Source of the DNA: Paractinoplanes brasiliensis
GTDB taxonomy: Bacteria; Actinomycetota; Actinomycetes; Mycobacteriales; Micromonosporaceae
NCBI RefSeq assembly: GCF_004362215.1
Contig: NZ_SNWR01000002.1
Location: 1,984,001 to 2,048,000, forward strand
Length of the DNA stretch: 64,000 nt
Reading direction: 5' to 3'
In this document: in pieces, positions 15,833 to 26,200 of the stretch
How the letters are laid out: each line of letters starts with the position of its first letter
How positions within the stretch are numbered: position 1 is the first letter of the stretch
Program-made: the position numbers and the translations under genes
The notes under the pieces: generated by a model
Databases searched by the model: none
What the model saw: only the letters and a program-made list of their open reading frames with translations
Told to the model about the DNA's origin: nothing

Positions 15833-16576
15833 GTGACGGTCGAGCCGCACCAGGCCACCCTCCAGCGGTCCGTCGACCTCTTCCGGGCCTTCCTGGTCGA
15901 GCAGACCGACCCCGACCGCTTCTACACCGCGCTCGCGGCCGACTCGGTCAGCCAGCTCAGCAAGTACGCGACGCTGCGCGATCAGCTCGTGCTCGACGTC
16001 GGCGGCGGCCCCGGTTACTTCGCCGACGCCTTCGGCAAGGCCGGCGCCCGTTACGTCCGCCTGGAGCCCGACGCGGGTGACCTGGCCTCCGGCGTCGCGG
16101 GTGAGGACACCGCGGTCGGGGCGCTGCGGGCCAGCGGCATGGAGCTGCCCATCCGTACGGGGTCGATCGATGTCTGTTATTCCTCGAACGTGCTCGAGCA
16201 CGTGCCCGACCCGCCACGCATGCTCGACGAGATGGTCCGGGTGACCCGGCCGGGCGGGCTGGTCTACGCCTCGTTCACCCCATGGCTGTCACCGTGGGGC
16301 GGGCACGAGACGGCCCCGTGGCATTATCTCGGCGGGCATTACGCGGCCCGGCGGTACGAGCGCCGCAACGGCAAGCCGCCGAAGAACAAGTACCGTCACA
16401 GCCTGCACCCGTACTCGGTCGGCGCCGCCCTCAAGTGGGCCCGCACCACGCCGCACGCCACCCGGCTCGACGCCCTGGCCCGCTATCACCCCCGGTGGGC
16501 GCAGTGGATCGTCAAGGTGCCGGGAGCCCGCGAGGTCCTCTCGTGGAACCTCGCGCTGGTGATGCGCAAGAACTAA
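15833..16576 (+). CDS. Class I SAM-dependent methyltransferase (Rv0224c-like)
   Basis: A 247-residue methyltransferase. Motif I is LVLDVGGGPGYFADAF, motif II the acidic strand ending VRLEPD, and NVLEHVPDPPRMLDEMVRVT with RPGGLVYAS supplies the post-I motifs. The HYAARRYERRNGKPPKNKYR segment is characteristic of the actinobacterial group that includes Rv0224c near aftD. It probably methylates a cell-envelope glycan or lipid precursor; this is inferred from position. The GTG at 15833 is preferred because GAGGAG ends six bases before it, whereas the ATG at 15827 directly abuts that site. Its stop overlaps the stop of the convergent gene by four bases. Confidence 0.85.
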   Translation: MTVEPHQATLQRSVDLFRAFLVEQTDPDRFYTALAADSVSQLSKYATLRDQLVLDVGGGPGYFADAFGKAGARYVRLEPDAGDLASGVAGEDTAVGALRASGMELPIRTGSIDVCYSSNVLEHVPDPPRMLDEMVRVTRPGGLVYASFTPWLSPWGGHETAPWHYLGGHYAARRYERRNGKPPKNKYRHSLHPYSVGAALKWARTTPHATRLDALARYHPRWAQWIVKVPGAREVLSWNLALVMRKN

Positions 16577-19017
16577 CGCGCCACCACGGCCACCGGCGGC
16601 GTCGTCAGGTCGTTCACGCGTACCCGGAACTCGTAGCGATGCCCGGCGGTCAGCAGGACGGCCTCGTACGTGTTCCCGTCGACCGGATAGGGGTCGGCGC
16701 GCCACGGCTCGCCCGTGGTGGCGTCGCGCAGCTCGATGCGATAGAGCAGCTCCGTCCGGGTTTCCCGCCACGTCAGCCGAGCCGTGCCCGGTCCCGTCGC
16801 CGTCACGGCGAGCCCGGTCGGCAGGGCAGACCCCACCTTCACCCGTACGGGGCCGGACTGCGGCCCTGTCCCGCCCGGGTTGAACGCCGCCACCGTCATC
16901 TCGTACTCGTGCCCCTCGACCAGGTTCCGCAGGGTGGCCTCGTGGCCCTGCGCCCCGACCTCCTCGCGGGTGAACTCCCGCTCCCCCGCGGTCAGGTCGC
17001 GCCGGAAGATCCAGTGCCAGGTGGCGCCGGAGCGCCAGGTCAGCTCGACCGCCGTCCCGCGGGGTTCGGCGCGCAGCCGGGTGGGGGCGGCGCCGGGCGG
17101 CGCGAGCTGGGCCCGCACCCGTACGACCGGTGACCGTTCCCCCTCGCCGCCGTCGTTGACCGCCGCCACCACGAACTCGTACTCCCGCCCGTGTTCGAGG
17201 GGCCGCGACCGGAACTGGGTCGTCCGGGTGATGCCGGGTGTTCCCCAGTCCGCCGCGCCGGCCGTCGCGTCCCGCTGATAGACCTTGTACGCCAGCCCGG
17301 GTGCGACCGGCGGCCACGACAGCTGCACCGTCCCGTCCGGTCGCGGCTGCGCGCTGGGCGTGCCGGGCGCGGGCGGGGTGGCCACCACCACCGTGGCCCT
17401 GACCCCCTGCGAGTGCACGCTGTCCCCGCCGCCGCCCACGGCCACCACGGTGAACTCGTACTGGTGGCCGTGCCGCAGCGGGCCGACCGTCGCGCTCTGG
17501 CCGGGGTAGGCGCCGGCGCCCGTACGGCCGCGCTGCCCCGCGGTCAGGTCGCGGTAATAGATCTTGAAGAGCTGGACGAACGGCACCTCGGCCCAGTGCA
17601 GCGTCACCTTGCCGGCGCTGTCCGGCTCGGCCCGAACGGTGCTCGGCGGCGGGGGCGGCGGCACGGTGGCGGTCATGGCGGCGACGGGTGACATCGCGCC
17701 CTCGCCACGTTTGTCGACAGCGGTCACCCCGAACTCGTACCGGTGGCCGTTGGTGAGGAACTCGAACCGGCCGGGGGCGTCGCCCGGCAGCCGGACGAAG
17801 TGGGTCTGCCCGGCCGTCACGTCGCGCCTATACACCCGGTAGCTCAGGTCGCCGTCGACGTCCCAGCTCACCCGGGCCGTGCCCGAGCCGTCCGGCGTCG
17901 CGTTCACCCCGGCCGGGGCCGCGGGCAGGCGCCGGGCCTGGCGGAGCGGCCATTGCACCTCGAAGAACCGGGGACGGTAGATGGACGCGTCGGCGTAGGC
18001 GACCGCCTCGTCGAGGTCGTTGACGTTGTACGACACCAGCAGCGTGCCCGGCCGGGCCGGCTCGAGGTGCAGGTCGGCGTCGTAGACGATGTGCCCGGCG
18101 TCGGTCTCGGGGGCGCGGAACAGATAGTGCGGTCCCTCGAACGGCCCGGCCGGGGTGGTTGCCGTGTACGCCACGAAGTCGGCGCTGAACATCAGGTTGT
18201 TCTCGTGGGTCACCAGCACGTACCGGTCGCCCACCTTGCGAACGCCGTAGCTGGTGCCGACGCCGCTGAGCAGCCGGGCCGACTCGTCCACCCGGGGTGA
18301 CCAGGCCTGCCCGGTCCAGAACTCCCACGGCTGCCCGAGGTCGGCGCCGCGCACCCGGGCCACGTGCGCGAACTTCATCGTCCCGGCCGCCTCGCTGCCG
18401 TAGACGTAGGTGTGGCCGCCGTCGGTCATCACCTCGGAGCCCCACGACACCTTGTCGCCCAGCGGCAGCGGGCGCAGCCGGCCGGCCGCCATCGTGGGCA
18501 GCGTGAGGGTGGCCAGCTCGGTGGCCGCGAGGGTGTGGTCGAGCGGGCCGGGCCCGGTGCGGCGGATCCGGTTGGTCAGCACCTGCACCTGGTCGCCGAG
18601 CACCGAGGCGTCGCCGATCCAGTGGAACTCGCCGTTGTCGCCGGTGGAGAGCAGCGACGCCGGGCGGGCCGGGCTGCCGCCGGTGACGGTGCGCAGCTGG
18701 TCGCCGTCCTGCACGATCGCCGAGTTGTGGATGAGCGAGGCCGAGCGCGGGCGGTCGCCGCCGGGGCCGGGCCGGCCGAGGAACGTGTCCGAGAACAGCC
18801 ACAGCCGGCGGCCGTCGGGCAGCGGCACCGAGGCCGTACGGTCGGCGCCGAGCCAGTCGCCGGAGGTGTCGCCGTACCGCTGGAACATCGCGGTGAGCTC
18901 ACGGGCGGACATGCCGGCGGGCTCCGCCACCCGGGCTCGCGGGCCGGCTCCCGCCGCCACCGTCAGCAGCGCCACGACCGCCCAGGCAGCAAGCAGCCAC
19001 CGCATTCCGAACCGCAC
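16573..19017 (-). CDS. Secreted DUF4185-like protein with five fibronectin type III domains
   Basis: An 814-residue exported protein. Residues 1-30 form a signal peptide. Residues 35-365 resemble the DUF4185 beta-propeller-like domain found in secreted sugar-binding or sugar-cleaving proteins (GDWLGADRTASVPLPDGR, LWLFSDTFLG, HNSAIVQDGD). The rest is five fibronectin type III repeats, each with an aromatic core such as GHRYEFGVTAV, GHQYEFTVVAV and GREYEFVVAAV. No enzyme residues can be assigned with confidence. It is the second gene behind the flippase-like gene (21-base gap) and belongs to the envelope cluster, so a role in binding or remodelling arabinan-type surface glycan is reasonable but inferred. 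Start GTG 19017; an ATG twelve bases further in is possible. Confidence 0.8.
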   Translation of the reverse strand: MRFGMRWLLAAWAVVALLTVAAGAGPRARVAEPAGMSARELTAMFQRYGDTSGDWLGADRTASVPLPDGRRLWLFSDTFLGRPGPGGDRPRSASLIHNSAIVQDGDQLRTVTGGSPARPASLLSTGDNGEFHWIGDASVLGDQVQVLTNRIRRTGPGPLDHTLAATELATLTLPTMAAGRLRPLPLGDKVSWGSEVMTDGGHTYVYGSEAAGTMKFAHVARVRGADLGQPWEFWTGQAWSPRVDESARLLSGVGTSYGVRKVGDRYVLVTHENNLMFSADFVAYTATTPAGPFEGPHYLFRAPETDAGHIVYDADLHLEPARPGTLLVSYNVNDLDEAVAYADASIYRPRFFEVQWPLRQARRLPAAPAGVNATPDGSGTARVSWDVDGDLSYRVYRRDVTAGQTHFVRLPGDAPGRFEFLTNGHRYEFGVTAVDKRGEGAMSPVAAMTATVPPPPPPSTVRAEPDSAGKVTLHWAEVPFVQLFKIYYRDLTAGQRGRTGAGAYPGQSATVGPLRHGHQYEFTVVAVGGGGDSVHSQGVRATVVVATPPAPGTPSAQPRPDGTVQLSWPPVAPGLAYKVYQRDATAGAADWGTPGITRTTQFRSRPLEHGREYEFVVAAVNDGGEGERSPVVRVRAQLAPPGAAPTRLRAEPRGTAVELTWRSGATWHWIFRRDLTAGEREFTREEVGAQGHEATLRNLVEGHEYEMTVAAFNPGGTGPQSGPVRVKVGSALPTGLAVTATGPGTARLTWRETRTELLYRIELRDATTGEPWRADPYPVDGNTYEAVLLTAGHRYEFRVRVNDLTTPPVAVVAR

Positions 19018-19038
19018 CAGGGACCCCCGTCCGCCCGA

Positions 19039-20256
19039 TCACTCGATCGACAGCGTTGCATGTTCCGGTCGCGGGCCGGTAACGGAGGCGCGCAGCCGGA
19101 GTCCGACCAGGACGGACGTGATCGCCAGGGCGGCCACCGCGGTGCCGAGCGCCCCGTACGCGATACCGGGCAGGGTGTGCGGCAGCACCAGCCAGGCGGC
19201 GAGGGCGAACCCGGAGGCGCACACCCACAGGGGCGCCGCGGGCCAGCGGGCGCCCGCCGCGACCTGCGCGTTGATCAGGACGAAGAGCACGCCGTAGACG
19301 GCCCCGGTGGCGGCGAAGATCGGGGCCCAGCGGCCCAGCGAGGTGTAGCCGGGGCCGCCGGCCAGCCGGAACGCGAGCCCGCCGGCCACCGCCGCGCCCG
19401 ACACCAGCAGCACCCCGCAGGCGGCGACCAGCGCCAGCGCGACCCGCAAGGTGCGGCGGTCGGCCTGGGCCAGCCGGGGCAGGGCCATGATCGTCACGAC
19501 CTGCGGGGCCCAGAGCGCACCCTTGGTCAGGACGGTCCCGACCGCGTACGCCCCGGAGGCGTCGAACGGCAGGAACCGGCGGGCCAGGATCAGGTCGGCG
19601 TACGAGACGACCAGCATGCCCAGCGTGGCGCCGCCCGCCGTCAGCACCGCCCGCGCGGCCAGCGGCTGCCCCCCGGCGACCACACCGGGACGGCGGGCCA
19701 GCAGGTGCAGCACCGGGAGCACGAGCACGGCGGTGGCCGCGCCCAGCAACAGCGCCGTGGTCAGCCCCAGCCCGGCGGCCAGTCCGATCATCACGCCGCC
19801 GTACCGGCCGCCGGCCAGCGCCGACAGGCCGATGGCGAGCGGGACGAACCGCTGGTCGCCCTGCATCTCGCCGAGCCAGCGCCCGGCCGCGACCACACCG
19901 ACGGTCGAGATGCCGGCCAGCACGGTGGCCAGGGCGGGCAGGCGCAGCACGACCACGGCGATCGGCAGGGCCACGGCCAGCGCGCCCGCGATCACCAGCA
20001 CGGTCAGCAGCGCCGAACGGGCCACCGAGGACGGGCCGTGCCGGGCCCGGTGCACGGCCACCGCGATCTGCAGGCCGGTTCCGGCCACCCCGGCGATCGC
20101 GGTGATGGCCAGGATGGTGGCCAGCGCGCTGAGGTCGGCGGCGCTCAGCCGGCGGGCCCCGATCAGCGGCACCACGTAGCCCAGCAGGTTGGTCAGCACC
20201 CCGGCCGCGGTCACCGCGAGCCCGGCCACCCCGATCCCGGTACTTGCTTTGGTCAT
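19039..20256 (-). CDS. Multi-helix membrane protein, polysaccharide flippase-like
   Basis: A 405-residue membrane protein with about twelve hydrophobic helices and almost no soluble parts. The N-terminus (GLAVTAAGVLTNLLGYVVPL) and the helix pattern resemble the Wzx/PST branch of the MOP flippases, which move lipid-linked sugars across the membrane. In mycobacterial aftD neighbourhoods a multi-helix protein of this kind (Rv0227c region) occupies a similar place. The start ATG at 20256 is the first good one; upstream frame is arginine/proline-rich noise. It diverges from the next gene with only 38 bases between starts. Transport of a decaprenyl-linked glycan is an inference. Confidence 0.75.
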   Translation of the reverse strand: MTKASTGIGVAGLAVTAAGVLTNLLGYVVPLIGARRLSAADLSALATILAITAIAGVAGTGLQIAVAVHRARHGPSSVARSALLTVLVIAGALAVALPIAVVVLRLPALATVLAGISTVGVVAAGRWLGEMQGDQRFVPLAIGLSALAGGRYGGVMIGLAAGLGLTTALLLGAATAVLVLPVLHLLARRPGVVAGGQPLAARAVLTAGGATLGMLVVSYADLILARRFLPFDASGAYAVGTVLTKGALWAPQVVTIMALPRLAQADRRTLRVALALVAACGVLLVSGAAVAGGLAFRLAGGPGYTSLGRWAPIFAATGAVYGVLFVLINAQVAAGARWPAAPLWVCASGFALAAWLVLPHTLPGIAYGALGTAVAALAITSVLVGLRLRASVTGPRPEHATLSIE

Positions 20257-20294
20257 CTCTCGGTCCCGCCCGTTTGTCGCATACAGTGTCGGCC

Positions 20295-21800
20295 GTGCGC
20301 CGAGTCCAGCGCTGGGCGTTGCCCGCGACCGCCGTCCTGGTGACCGCGGTCGTGCTGGCCCCGCTGGCCGCGCCAGGCTACGCGCTCTCGTACGACATGA
20401 TGTTCGTGCCACGGCAGCCGCTGCGCGCCGACCTCGTCCTGCCGAACGCCACCCTGCCCCGGGCGGTGCCGCAGGACCTGCTGGTCTCGCTCGCCTCGGC
20501 GCTCGCCCCCGGCTGGCTGGTGCAGCGGGTCGCCCTCGTCGCGATCGTGCTGCTGGCGGCGGTGGGCGCGGGGCGTCTGGTGCCGGCCGAGCGGCTCGGT
20601 CCCCGGCTGGTCGCCGCGGTCGCGTACGCGTGGACACCCTTCCTGGCCGAGCGTCTGCTGCTGGGGCAGTGGGGGCTGCTGCTCGCGTACGGGAGCCTGC
20701 CCTGGATCGTGGCGGCGTGCCTGCGCGACCGTGGCTCGACGTGGCGGCTGCTCGCCGCGTGCGCCCCGGCCGCGGTGACGCCGACCGGGGGCCTGATCGC
20801 CTTCGCCACCGTGCTCGTGCTGGCGCCGCGCCGCTCGTGGCTGCCCGCCCTGCTCAACCTGCCGTGGCTGCTCGCGACCGTGCTGAGCAGCGCGGACGGG
20901 CGCAGCGACCCGGCCGGGGTGGCCGCCTTCGCCGCGCGCGGCGCCGACTGGACAGGGCCGATCGGCGCGCTGCTCGGCACCGGCGGCATCTGGAACGCGC
21001 AGACCACCCTGCCCAGCCGCTCGTCGCCGCTCGCCCCGCTGGGCACGCTGCTGCTGCTCGCACTGGCGGTGACGGGCTGGCGGCTGCTGCGCGACCGGCT
21101 GCCGGACGGCGCGGCGGTCCGCCTGCTGGTGCTGGCCGGGGGCGGGTTCCTGCTGGCTGCGCTGGCCGTGCTGCCCGGGGGCCGGGCGCTGCTCGAGTGG
21201 GCGGTGACCTCGGTGCCTGGGGCCGGGGTGCTGCGCGACGGGCAGAAGTTCCTGATCCCGTACGCCCTGGTGTTGTGCCTCTGCGCGGCTCTGGGCGCCG
21301 AGCGGATCGGGCGGCGCGAGGTGCTGGCCGGAGCTTTGGTGCTGCCGCTGGTGGTGATGCCCGACCTCGCGTACGGGGGTGCCGGCCGGCTTCGCCCGGT
21401 GAGCTACCCGGCCGATTTCGCCGTCGTGAAGCGCCTGGTCGAGCAGTCGCCGGGCGAGGTGGTGTCGCTGCCGTTCGCGGGCTACCACACCTACCCCTGG
21501 AACCGTTCCCGAACTGTGATCGACCCGCTCCCCCGATACCTGGACGCCGAAGTGGTGCGCGACGACCGCCTGCTGGTCGGCGACCGGGCGATCGCCGGGG
21601 AGAGCCGGCGCGCCGACGAGGTCCGCCAGGCCCTGGAGCTGGGGAAACCACTTGCCGCGCTCGGGATGCGCTGGGTCGTCGTGCAGCGGGTCGCCGGTGA
21701 GGCCCCGGTCCCGCCCGCCGCGCTGGCGGGACTGAGAATGGTGCACGCGGGAACCGACCTCCGGTTGTACGAGAACGGGTCTTCGCAAAGAAGTTACTAG
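20295..21800 (+). CDS. Polytopic membrane protein, GT-C-like, of the aftD cluster
   Basis: A 501-residue protein with about ten membrane helices and a soluble C-terminal part of 130 residues (from PVSYPADFAVVKRLV). The first outer loop (YALSYDMMFVPRQPL) carries an aspartate in the position where GT-C glycosyltransferases keep their catalytic acid. It corresponds in place and size to the Rv0226c-type membrane proteins. It is probably a polyprenyl-phosphate-sugar-dependent transferase or an associated protein, not proven. The GTG at 20295 stands seven bases behind TACAGT (20282-20287), so the message is probably leaderless; a GTG at 20286 is possible. Confidence 0.72.
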   Translation: MRRVQRWALPATAVLVTAVVLAPLAAPGYALSYDMMFVPRQPLRADLVLPNATLPRAVPQDLLVSLASALAPGWLVQRVALVAIVLLAAVGAGRLVPAERLGPRLVAAVAYAWTPFLAERLLLGQWGLLLAYGSLPWIVAACLRDRGSTWRLLAACAPAAVTPTGGLIAFATVLVLAPRRSWLPALLNLPWLLATVLSSADGRSDPAGVAAFAARGADWTGPIGALLGTGGIWNAQTTLPSRSSPLAPLGTLLLLALAVTGWRLLRDRLPDGAAVRLLVLAGGGFLLAALAVLPGGRALLEWAVTSVPGAGVLRDGQKFLIPYALVLCLCAALGAERIGRREVLAGALVLPLVVMPDLAYGGAGRLRPVSYPADFAVVKRLVEQSPGEVVSLPFAGYHTYPWNRSRTVIDPLPRYLDAEVVRDDRLLVGDRAIAGESRRADEVRQALELGKPLAALGMRWVVVQRVAGEAPVPPAALAGLRMVHAGTDLRLYENGSSQRSY

Positions 21801-21808
21801 GTGGTAAC
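21793..21808. promoter_or_regulatory. 5-6-5 box GTTAC-N6-GTAAC before the DUF2613 gene
   Basis: A perfect inverted repeat GTTAC-TAGGTG-GTAAC covers the stop codon of the upstream gene and lies 54 bases before the ATG at 21862. It is the best-conserved copy of the box seen at four places in the envelope cluster. Confidence 0.55.
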
Positions 21809-21861
21809 GTCCCGCGCACATCGCAAGCCCGTCGATGTCGCTGCTCAGAAGGAGTCCCCAC

Positions 21862-22023
21862 ATGCGTAAGGCCCTTCCTCTGGTCCTGGCCGGGGTGATC
21901 GCCCTGGCCCTCGGCGCCATCGGGTCGGTGGCGCTGGCCTCGACCCTGACCGGCTCGGCGTCGGAGGCGGCCAAGACCGTCGACGACACCCAGGTCGTTC
22001 CCGGGGTCTACGGCACCAGGTAG
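21862..22023 (+). CDS. DUF2613 small membrane peptide
   Basis: A 53-residue protein made of one membrane helix (LPLVLAGVIALALGAIGSVA) and a short outer tail ending VVPGVYGTR. This matches DUF2613, a family of tiny actinobacterial proteins with the same YGTR end. AAGGAG lies at a proper distance before the ATG at 21862. It follows the GT-C-like gene by 61 bases and its 3' end overlaps the convergent glycosyltransferase gene by 16 bases. DUF2613 genes are commonly found beside aftD-region glycosyltransferases. The role is unknown; an accessory subunit of a membrane glycosyltransferase is one possibility. Confidence 0.85.
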   Translation: MRKALPLVLAGVIALALGAIGSVALASTLTGSASEAAKTVDDTQVVPGVYGTR

Positions 22024-23201
22024 GTCCGGTCCACCTCGGCCGGCGCCGGGACGCGAGCGGCCCCCTCGATCAGGGCCGCGAACCGCTCGCCCGCCGCCGG
22101 CCAGGTGAACCGTGCCGCGTGCGCCCGCGCCGCGGCGCCCATCGCGAGCCGGAGGGTGTCATCGGTCAGCAGCAGGCGCACCTTCTCGGTGTAGTCGGCG
22201 GAATCGTTCGCCAGCAGGCCGGTCCGGCCGTCGACCAGGGACTCCTCGACTCCCCCGGCGCCCCGGAAGGCCACGTTCGGCGTGCCCACCGCGGCCGCCT
22301 CGACGATGGTCAGGCCCCAGCCCTCCTTGAGCGACGGGGTCAGCGCCACCCAGGCCTCGCTGAGCAGCTCACGCTTCTCGGGCTCGTCGACGAACCCGGC
22401 GAACCGCACCCGATCGGCCACACCGAGCCCGGCCGCGTAGTCCTTGAGCGCCGGCTCCCACCAGCCCTGCCCCGCCACCACCAGGCTGATCCCGGGCAGC
22501 TCGTCGGCGAGCGCGGCCACGGCGTCGATCGCCACCTCGACCTGCTTGTGCGGGACGAGCCGACCCAGTACCACGAGCGACGGATGCGCCGTACGCGCGA
22601 CCGGGGCCGTGACCGTCATGTCCGGAGTGCCATTGTGGATGATCGTCACCCGTTCCGGGCCGACCCCGAGCACGGCCAGCTCGTCGCGGGTCGCGGCCGA
22701 CACCGTCACGTAGCGGCACCTGCGGTACACCCGGGGCGCCAGCCACGACTCGATCCACCAGCCGAACCTGGCCAGCCGCGGGGTGAGGACCACCGGCCAC
22801 TGCTCGCGGTGCACGTGGTGCACGAGCGCGATGACCGGGCAGCGCGCCCAGAGCGGGGCCAGGAACGGCAGGCCGTTGCCGACGTCGACGATCACGTCCG
22901 GCCGGCCGTGGCGGCGGCTGAGCGGGCCCAGGCCGGCGAATCCCAGCAGGTAGAGCAGGGCCGCCCGCAGGTAGAGCGTGTGCCGGCCGCCGCGGCGCAG
23001 GACGCGCACCCCGCCGGCCGTGAGCTCCTCGGAAGCGCCGTACGGGTGCTTCGCGCAGAGCAGCGTCGCCCGATGACCGCGCCGGACGAGCTCACCCGCG
23101 ATGCGCTCGACGTACACCTCGGAACCGCCCCCCTGGGGGTTCCTGGTGTCGCGCCAGTTGAGGAACAGCACGTGCCGTTTCCTCGTGACAAAAGTGTCCA
23201 C
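22008..23201 (-). CDS. Family 4 glycosyltransferase (Rv0225-like)
   Basis: A 397-residue GT-B enzyme. The N-terminal domain begins HVLFLNWRDTRNPQGGGSEV, with the glycine-rich acceptor-side loop. The C-terminal domain has VVLGRLVPHKQVEVAIDAV and the GT4 signature SLKEGWGLTIVEAAAVGTP with the E-x7-E nucleotide-sugar site. Such enzymes act at the cytosolic membrane face with NDP-sugars. Its place beside aftD matches Rv0225 of mycobacteria. The GTG at 23201 is preferred because AGGGG lies five bases upstream; GTG 23207 is in frame. It diverges from aftD. Confidence 0.88.
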   Translation of the reverse strand: MDTFVTRKRHVLFLNWRDTRNPQGGGSEVYVERIAGELVRRGHRATLLCAKHPYGASEELTAGGVRVLRRGGRHTLYLRAALLYLLGFAGLGPLSRRHGRPDVIVDVGNGLPFLAPLWARCPVIALVHHVHREQWPVVLTPRLARFGWWIESWLAPRVYRRCRYVTVSAATRDELAVLGVGPERVTIIHNGTPDMTVTAPVARTAHPSLVVLGRLVPHKQVEVAIDAVAALADELPGISLVVAGQGWWEPALKDYAAGLGVADRVRFAGFVDEPEKRELLSEAWVALTPSLKEGWGLTIVEAAAVGTPNVAFRGAGGVEESLVDGRTGLLANDSADYTEKVRLLLTDDTLRLAMGAAARAHAARFTWPAAGERFAALIEGAARVPAPAEVDRTYLVP

Positions 23202-23209
23202 AATCACCC

Positions 23210-23223
23210 CTACTCGCGAGTAG
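23210..23223. promoter_or_regulatory. 14-bp palindrome between the GT4 gene and aftD
   Basis: CTACTCGCGAGTAG is a perfect palindrome in the 86-base divergent promoter region. It can be read as a 5-6-5 box, CTAC-TCGCGA-GTAG, like the other three boxes in the cluster. One copy could control both genes. Confidence 0.5.
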
Positions 23224-23287
23224 CATTCGCGGTCGGGTCACGATATGGGGTCGCCCCGCGACTCCGCAACGGTCAATCGGGAGCGAC

Positions 23288-26200
23288 ATGCGGCCGGCAG
23301 TGAAATCGTCAGTCGACGATGGCGTTCCCCGTTCGGTCTGGCGGCTGCGCCTGCTCGCGGTGTGCGCCGGGCTGACCGCCCTCGCGTTCCTGCAGAGCCC
23401 CGGCTCGACAGCCATCGATACGAAGGTCGACCTGGTCATCGACCCGGCGGGCTGGCTCGGCCGGGCGCTGCACGTGTGGGACCCGGCCGGCACGTTCGGC
23501 CAATTGCAGAATCAGGCGTACGGCTACCTCTGGCCGATGGGCCCGTTCTTCCTCGTCGGCAAGCTGCTCGCCGTCCCGGCCTGGGTCGTGCAGCGGCTGT
23601 GGTGGGCGCTGCTGCTCAGCCTCGCCTTCACCGGCCTGGTGCTGCTGGCCGAGCGACTCCGGATCGGCACGCCGTGGGCCCGCATCATCGCCGGGGTCGC
23701 GTTCGCGCTGTCGCCGCGCATCCTCACCGAGCTCGGCCCGATCTCGGTCGAGGCCTGGCCGACCGCGCTCGCCCCCTGGGTGCTGATCCCGCTGATCGGC
23801 CTGCGGCAGGGCGTCCCGATCCGGCGCGCGGTGACCCGGTCGGCGCTGGTCGTGGCTTGTGCCGGCGGGGTCAACGCGACCGCTGTGCTGGCCGTCGTGC
23901 CGCTCGCCGTGCTCTGGCTGGCCGGGTTGCGCCCGGCCCGGTTACGGTTCCTCGCGCTGGCCGCGTGGGGCGCCGCCGTCGCCGCGGCCACCGCGTGGTG
24001 GCTCGTGCCGCTGCTGCTGCTCGGCCGGTACAGCCCGCCCTTCCTCGACTACATCGAGACCGCCGCCGTCACCACCGCGCCCACCGACACGACCACCGTG
24101 CTGCGCGGTGCGTCGCACTGGCACGCCTACCTGACCAGCGCGTTCGGGCCGCTGTGGCCGGCCGGCCGGCGGATCGCCACCGAGACCCTCCTGGTCGTGG
24201 CGACCCTGGTCGTGGCCGGTCTCGGCCTGGCCGGGCTGGGCCGCCGCGGAGTGCCGCACCGCTGGTTCCTGGTCACCGGGCTGCTGGCCGGCCTCGCGCT
24301 GGTCGGGCTCGGGCACGTCGGCGCGATCGACGGCCTGTTCGCCGACGCGCAGCGCTCGTTCCTCGACGGCGCCGGCGCCCCGCTGCGCAACGTGCACAAG
24401 TTCGACGTCGTGCTACGGCTGCCACTCGTGCTCGGGCTGGCCCACCTGCTCGGCCTGGCCCTGCGCTCGGCCCGTACGGCCCCCCTGCCCGCCCGCAAAC
24501 CGGCCCGGCTGCGCGCCGCGGCGGTCACCGGCGCCTCCATGGTCGCGATCGCCGGGGTGGCCGCCCCGGCCCTGGCCGGCGGGGTGGTGCCGCCCGGCAG
24601 CTTCGCCGAGGTGCCCGGGTACTGGCGCGACGCCACCACCTGGCTCGACCGCAACCTCGACGCCGAGCAGGTGCTCGTGGTGCCCGGCGCCCGCTTCCCG
24701 CAATACCTGTGGGGCCGTCCCAGCGACGAGATCACCCAGGCCCTCATGCGGGGCAACTGGGGGGTGCGCAACTCGATCCCGCTGACCCCACCGGGCACCA
24801 TCCGCCTGCTCGACTCGGTCGAGGAGGCCTTGTCCACCGGCGCCGGCTCCCCCGGCCTGGCGCCGCTGCTGTCCCGCTCGGGGGTGCGCTACCTGCTGCT
24901 GCGCTCCGATCTGAACTACGGCCGGGCCCAGGCCACCCCGCCGATCGTGGCCCGGCAGGCGCTCCTGCGCTCCCCCGGCCTGACCCCGGTCGCCACCTTC
25001 GGCCCCGAGATCGGCGGCGGAGCGCTGCCCGGCGCGTTCGTCGACGACGGCCTCGACGTCAGCGTGCCCGCGCTCGAGGTCTGGCGGGTCGACCGGCCGG
25101 TCAAGGCGATCACCGCGTACGACGCCGCCGGCCTGACCACCGTCGTCGGCGGGCCGGAGTCGCTGCTCGACGCCGCAGCCGCCGGCAAACTGCCCGACGG
25201 CCCCACAGTGCTGGCCGGCGACCGGCCGGACGACCTGAGCCCCGGACCCGTGGTGCTGACCGACGGGATGCGCCGCCGCGAGGTCGCGTTCGGCATGGCC
25301 ACCGACCGGGCCTCGGCCACGCTCGAGGCGGGCGACGACGGCCGGCTCGGGGCGCCCGCCCGCGACTACCTGCCCGGCTGGGGCGACGAGCAGGACACCG
25401 TCGTGCGCTACCAGGGCATCAGAACCGTGCGCGCGTCGTCGGCGTACTCCGAAGCCAACGCGCTGATCGGGTCGCGCCCGGCCCACCAGCCGTTCGCGGC
25501 GCTCGACGGCAACCCGGCCACCTCGTGGCGCTCGGCGCCCGGCCTGCCCTCGGCGGGTCAGTGGATCGAGGTCGAGCTGCCCGGCAAACGCGTGGTCAGC
25601 AGCCTCGGGCTCACCCTCGACCAGGGCACCGACTCCGTGCCGACCCGGGTCACCGTCCGCGTCGGGCCGAACGAGCCGGTCACCCGCGAGGTCTTCGGCA
25701 CCAGCGTGAACATCCCGCTGCCCGGCGACATCCCGGCCGACACCGTCCGCGTCACCGTGAACGCGGTCCGCGACGTGCGGCTCGGCTACGGCGGCGTGGG
25801 CTTCACCGAGCTGAGCATCCCGGGCGTGGTCGCGCAGCGCACCCTGGCCGTGCCCGCCTCGCCGGTCGCCGGCCGGCCCGCGGACATGGTGTTCAGCGCC
25901 GCCCCGGCCACCCCGGCCTGCTACTTCGCCGACGGACGCCCGTACTGCTCGGGCGGCAAGCTGCGCGACTCCGAGGACGGCGGCTACATCGACCGCGCCG
26001 TGCAGGTACCGCAGACGGCGCTCTACAAAGTCACCGTCCGCGCCCGCCCCAGGCCCGGCTCCGCGCTCAACGCCATGCTCGACCCGGGCGGCAGCGCCTC
26101 GGTCACCCGCGGCATCGTGCCCAGCGCGACCGCCTCCAGCACCGGTGTGCCCGACCCGGCGGCCCGGCCCGGCGTGGTGGCCGACGGCGACCTCGGCACC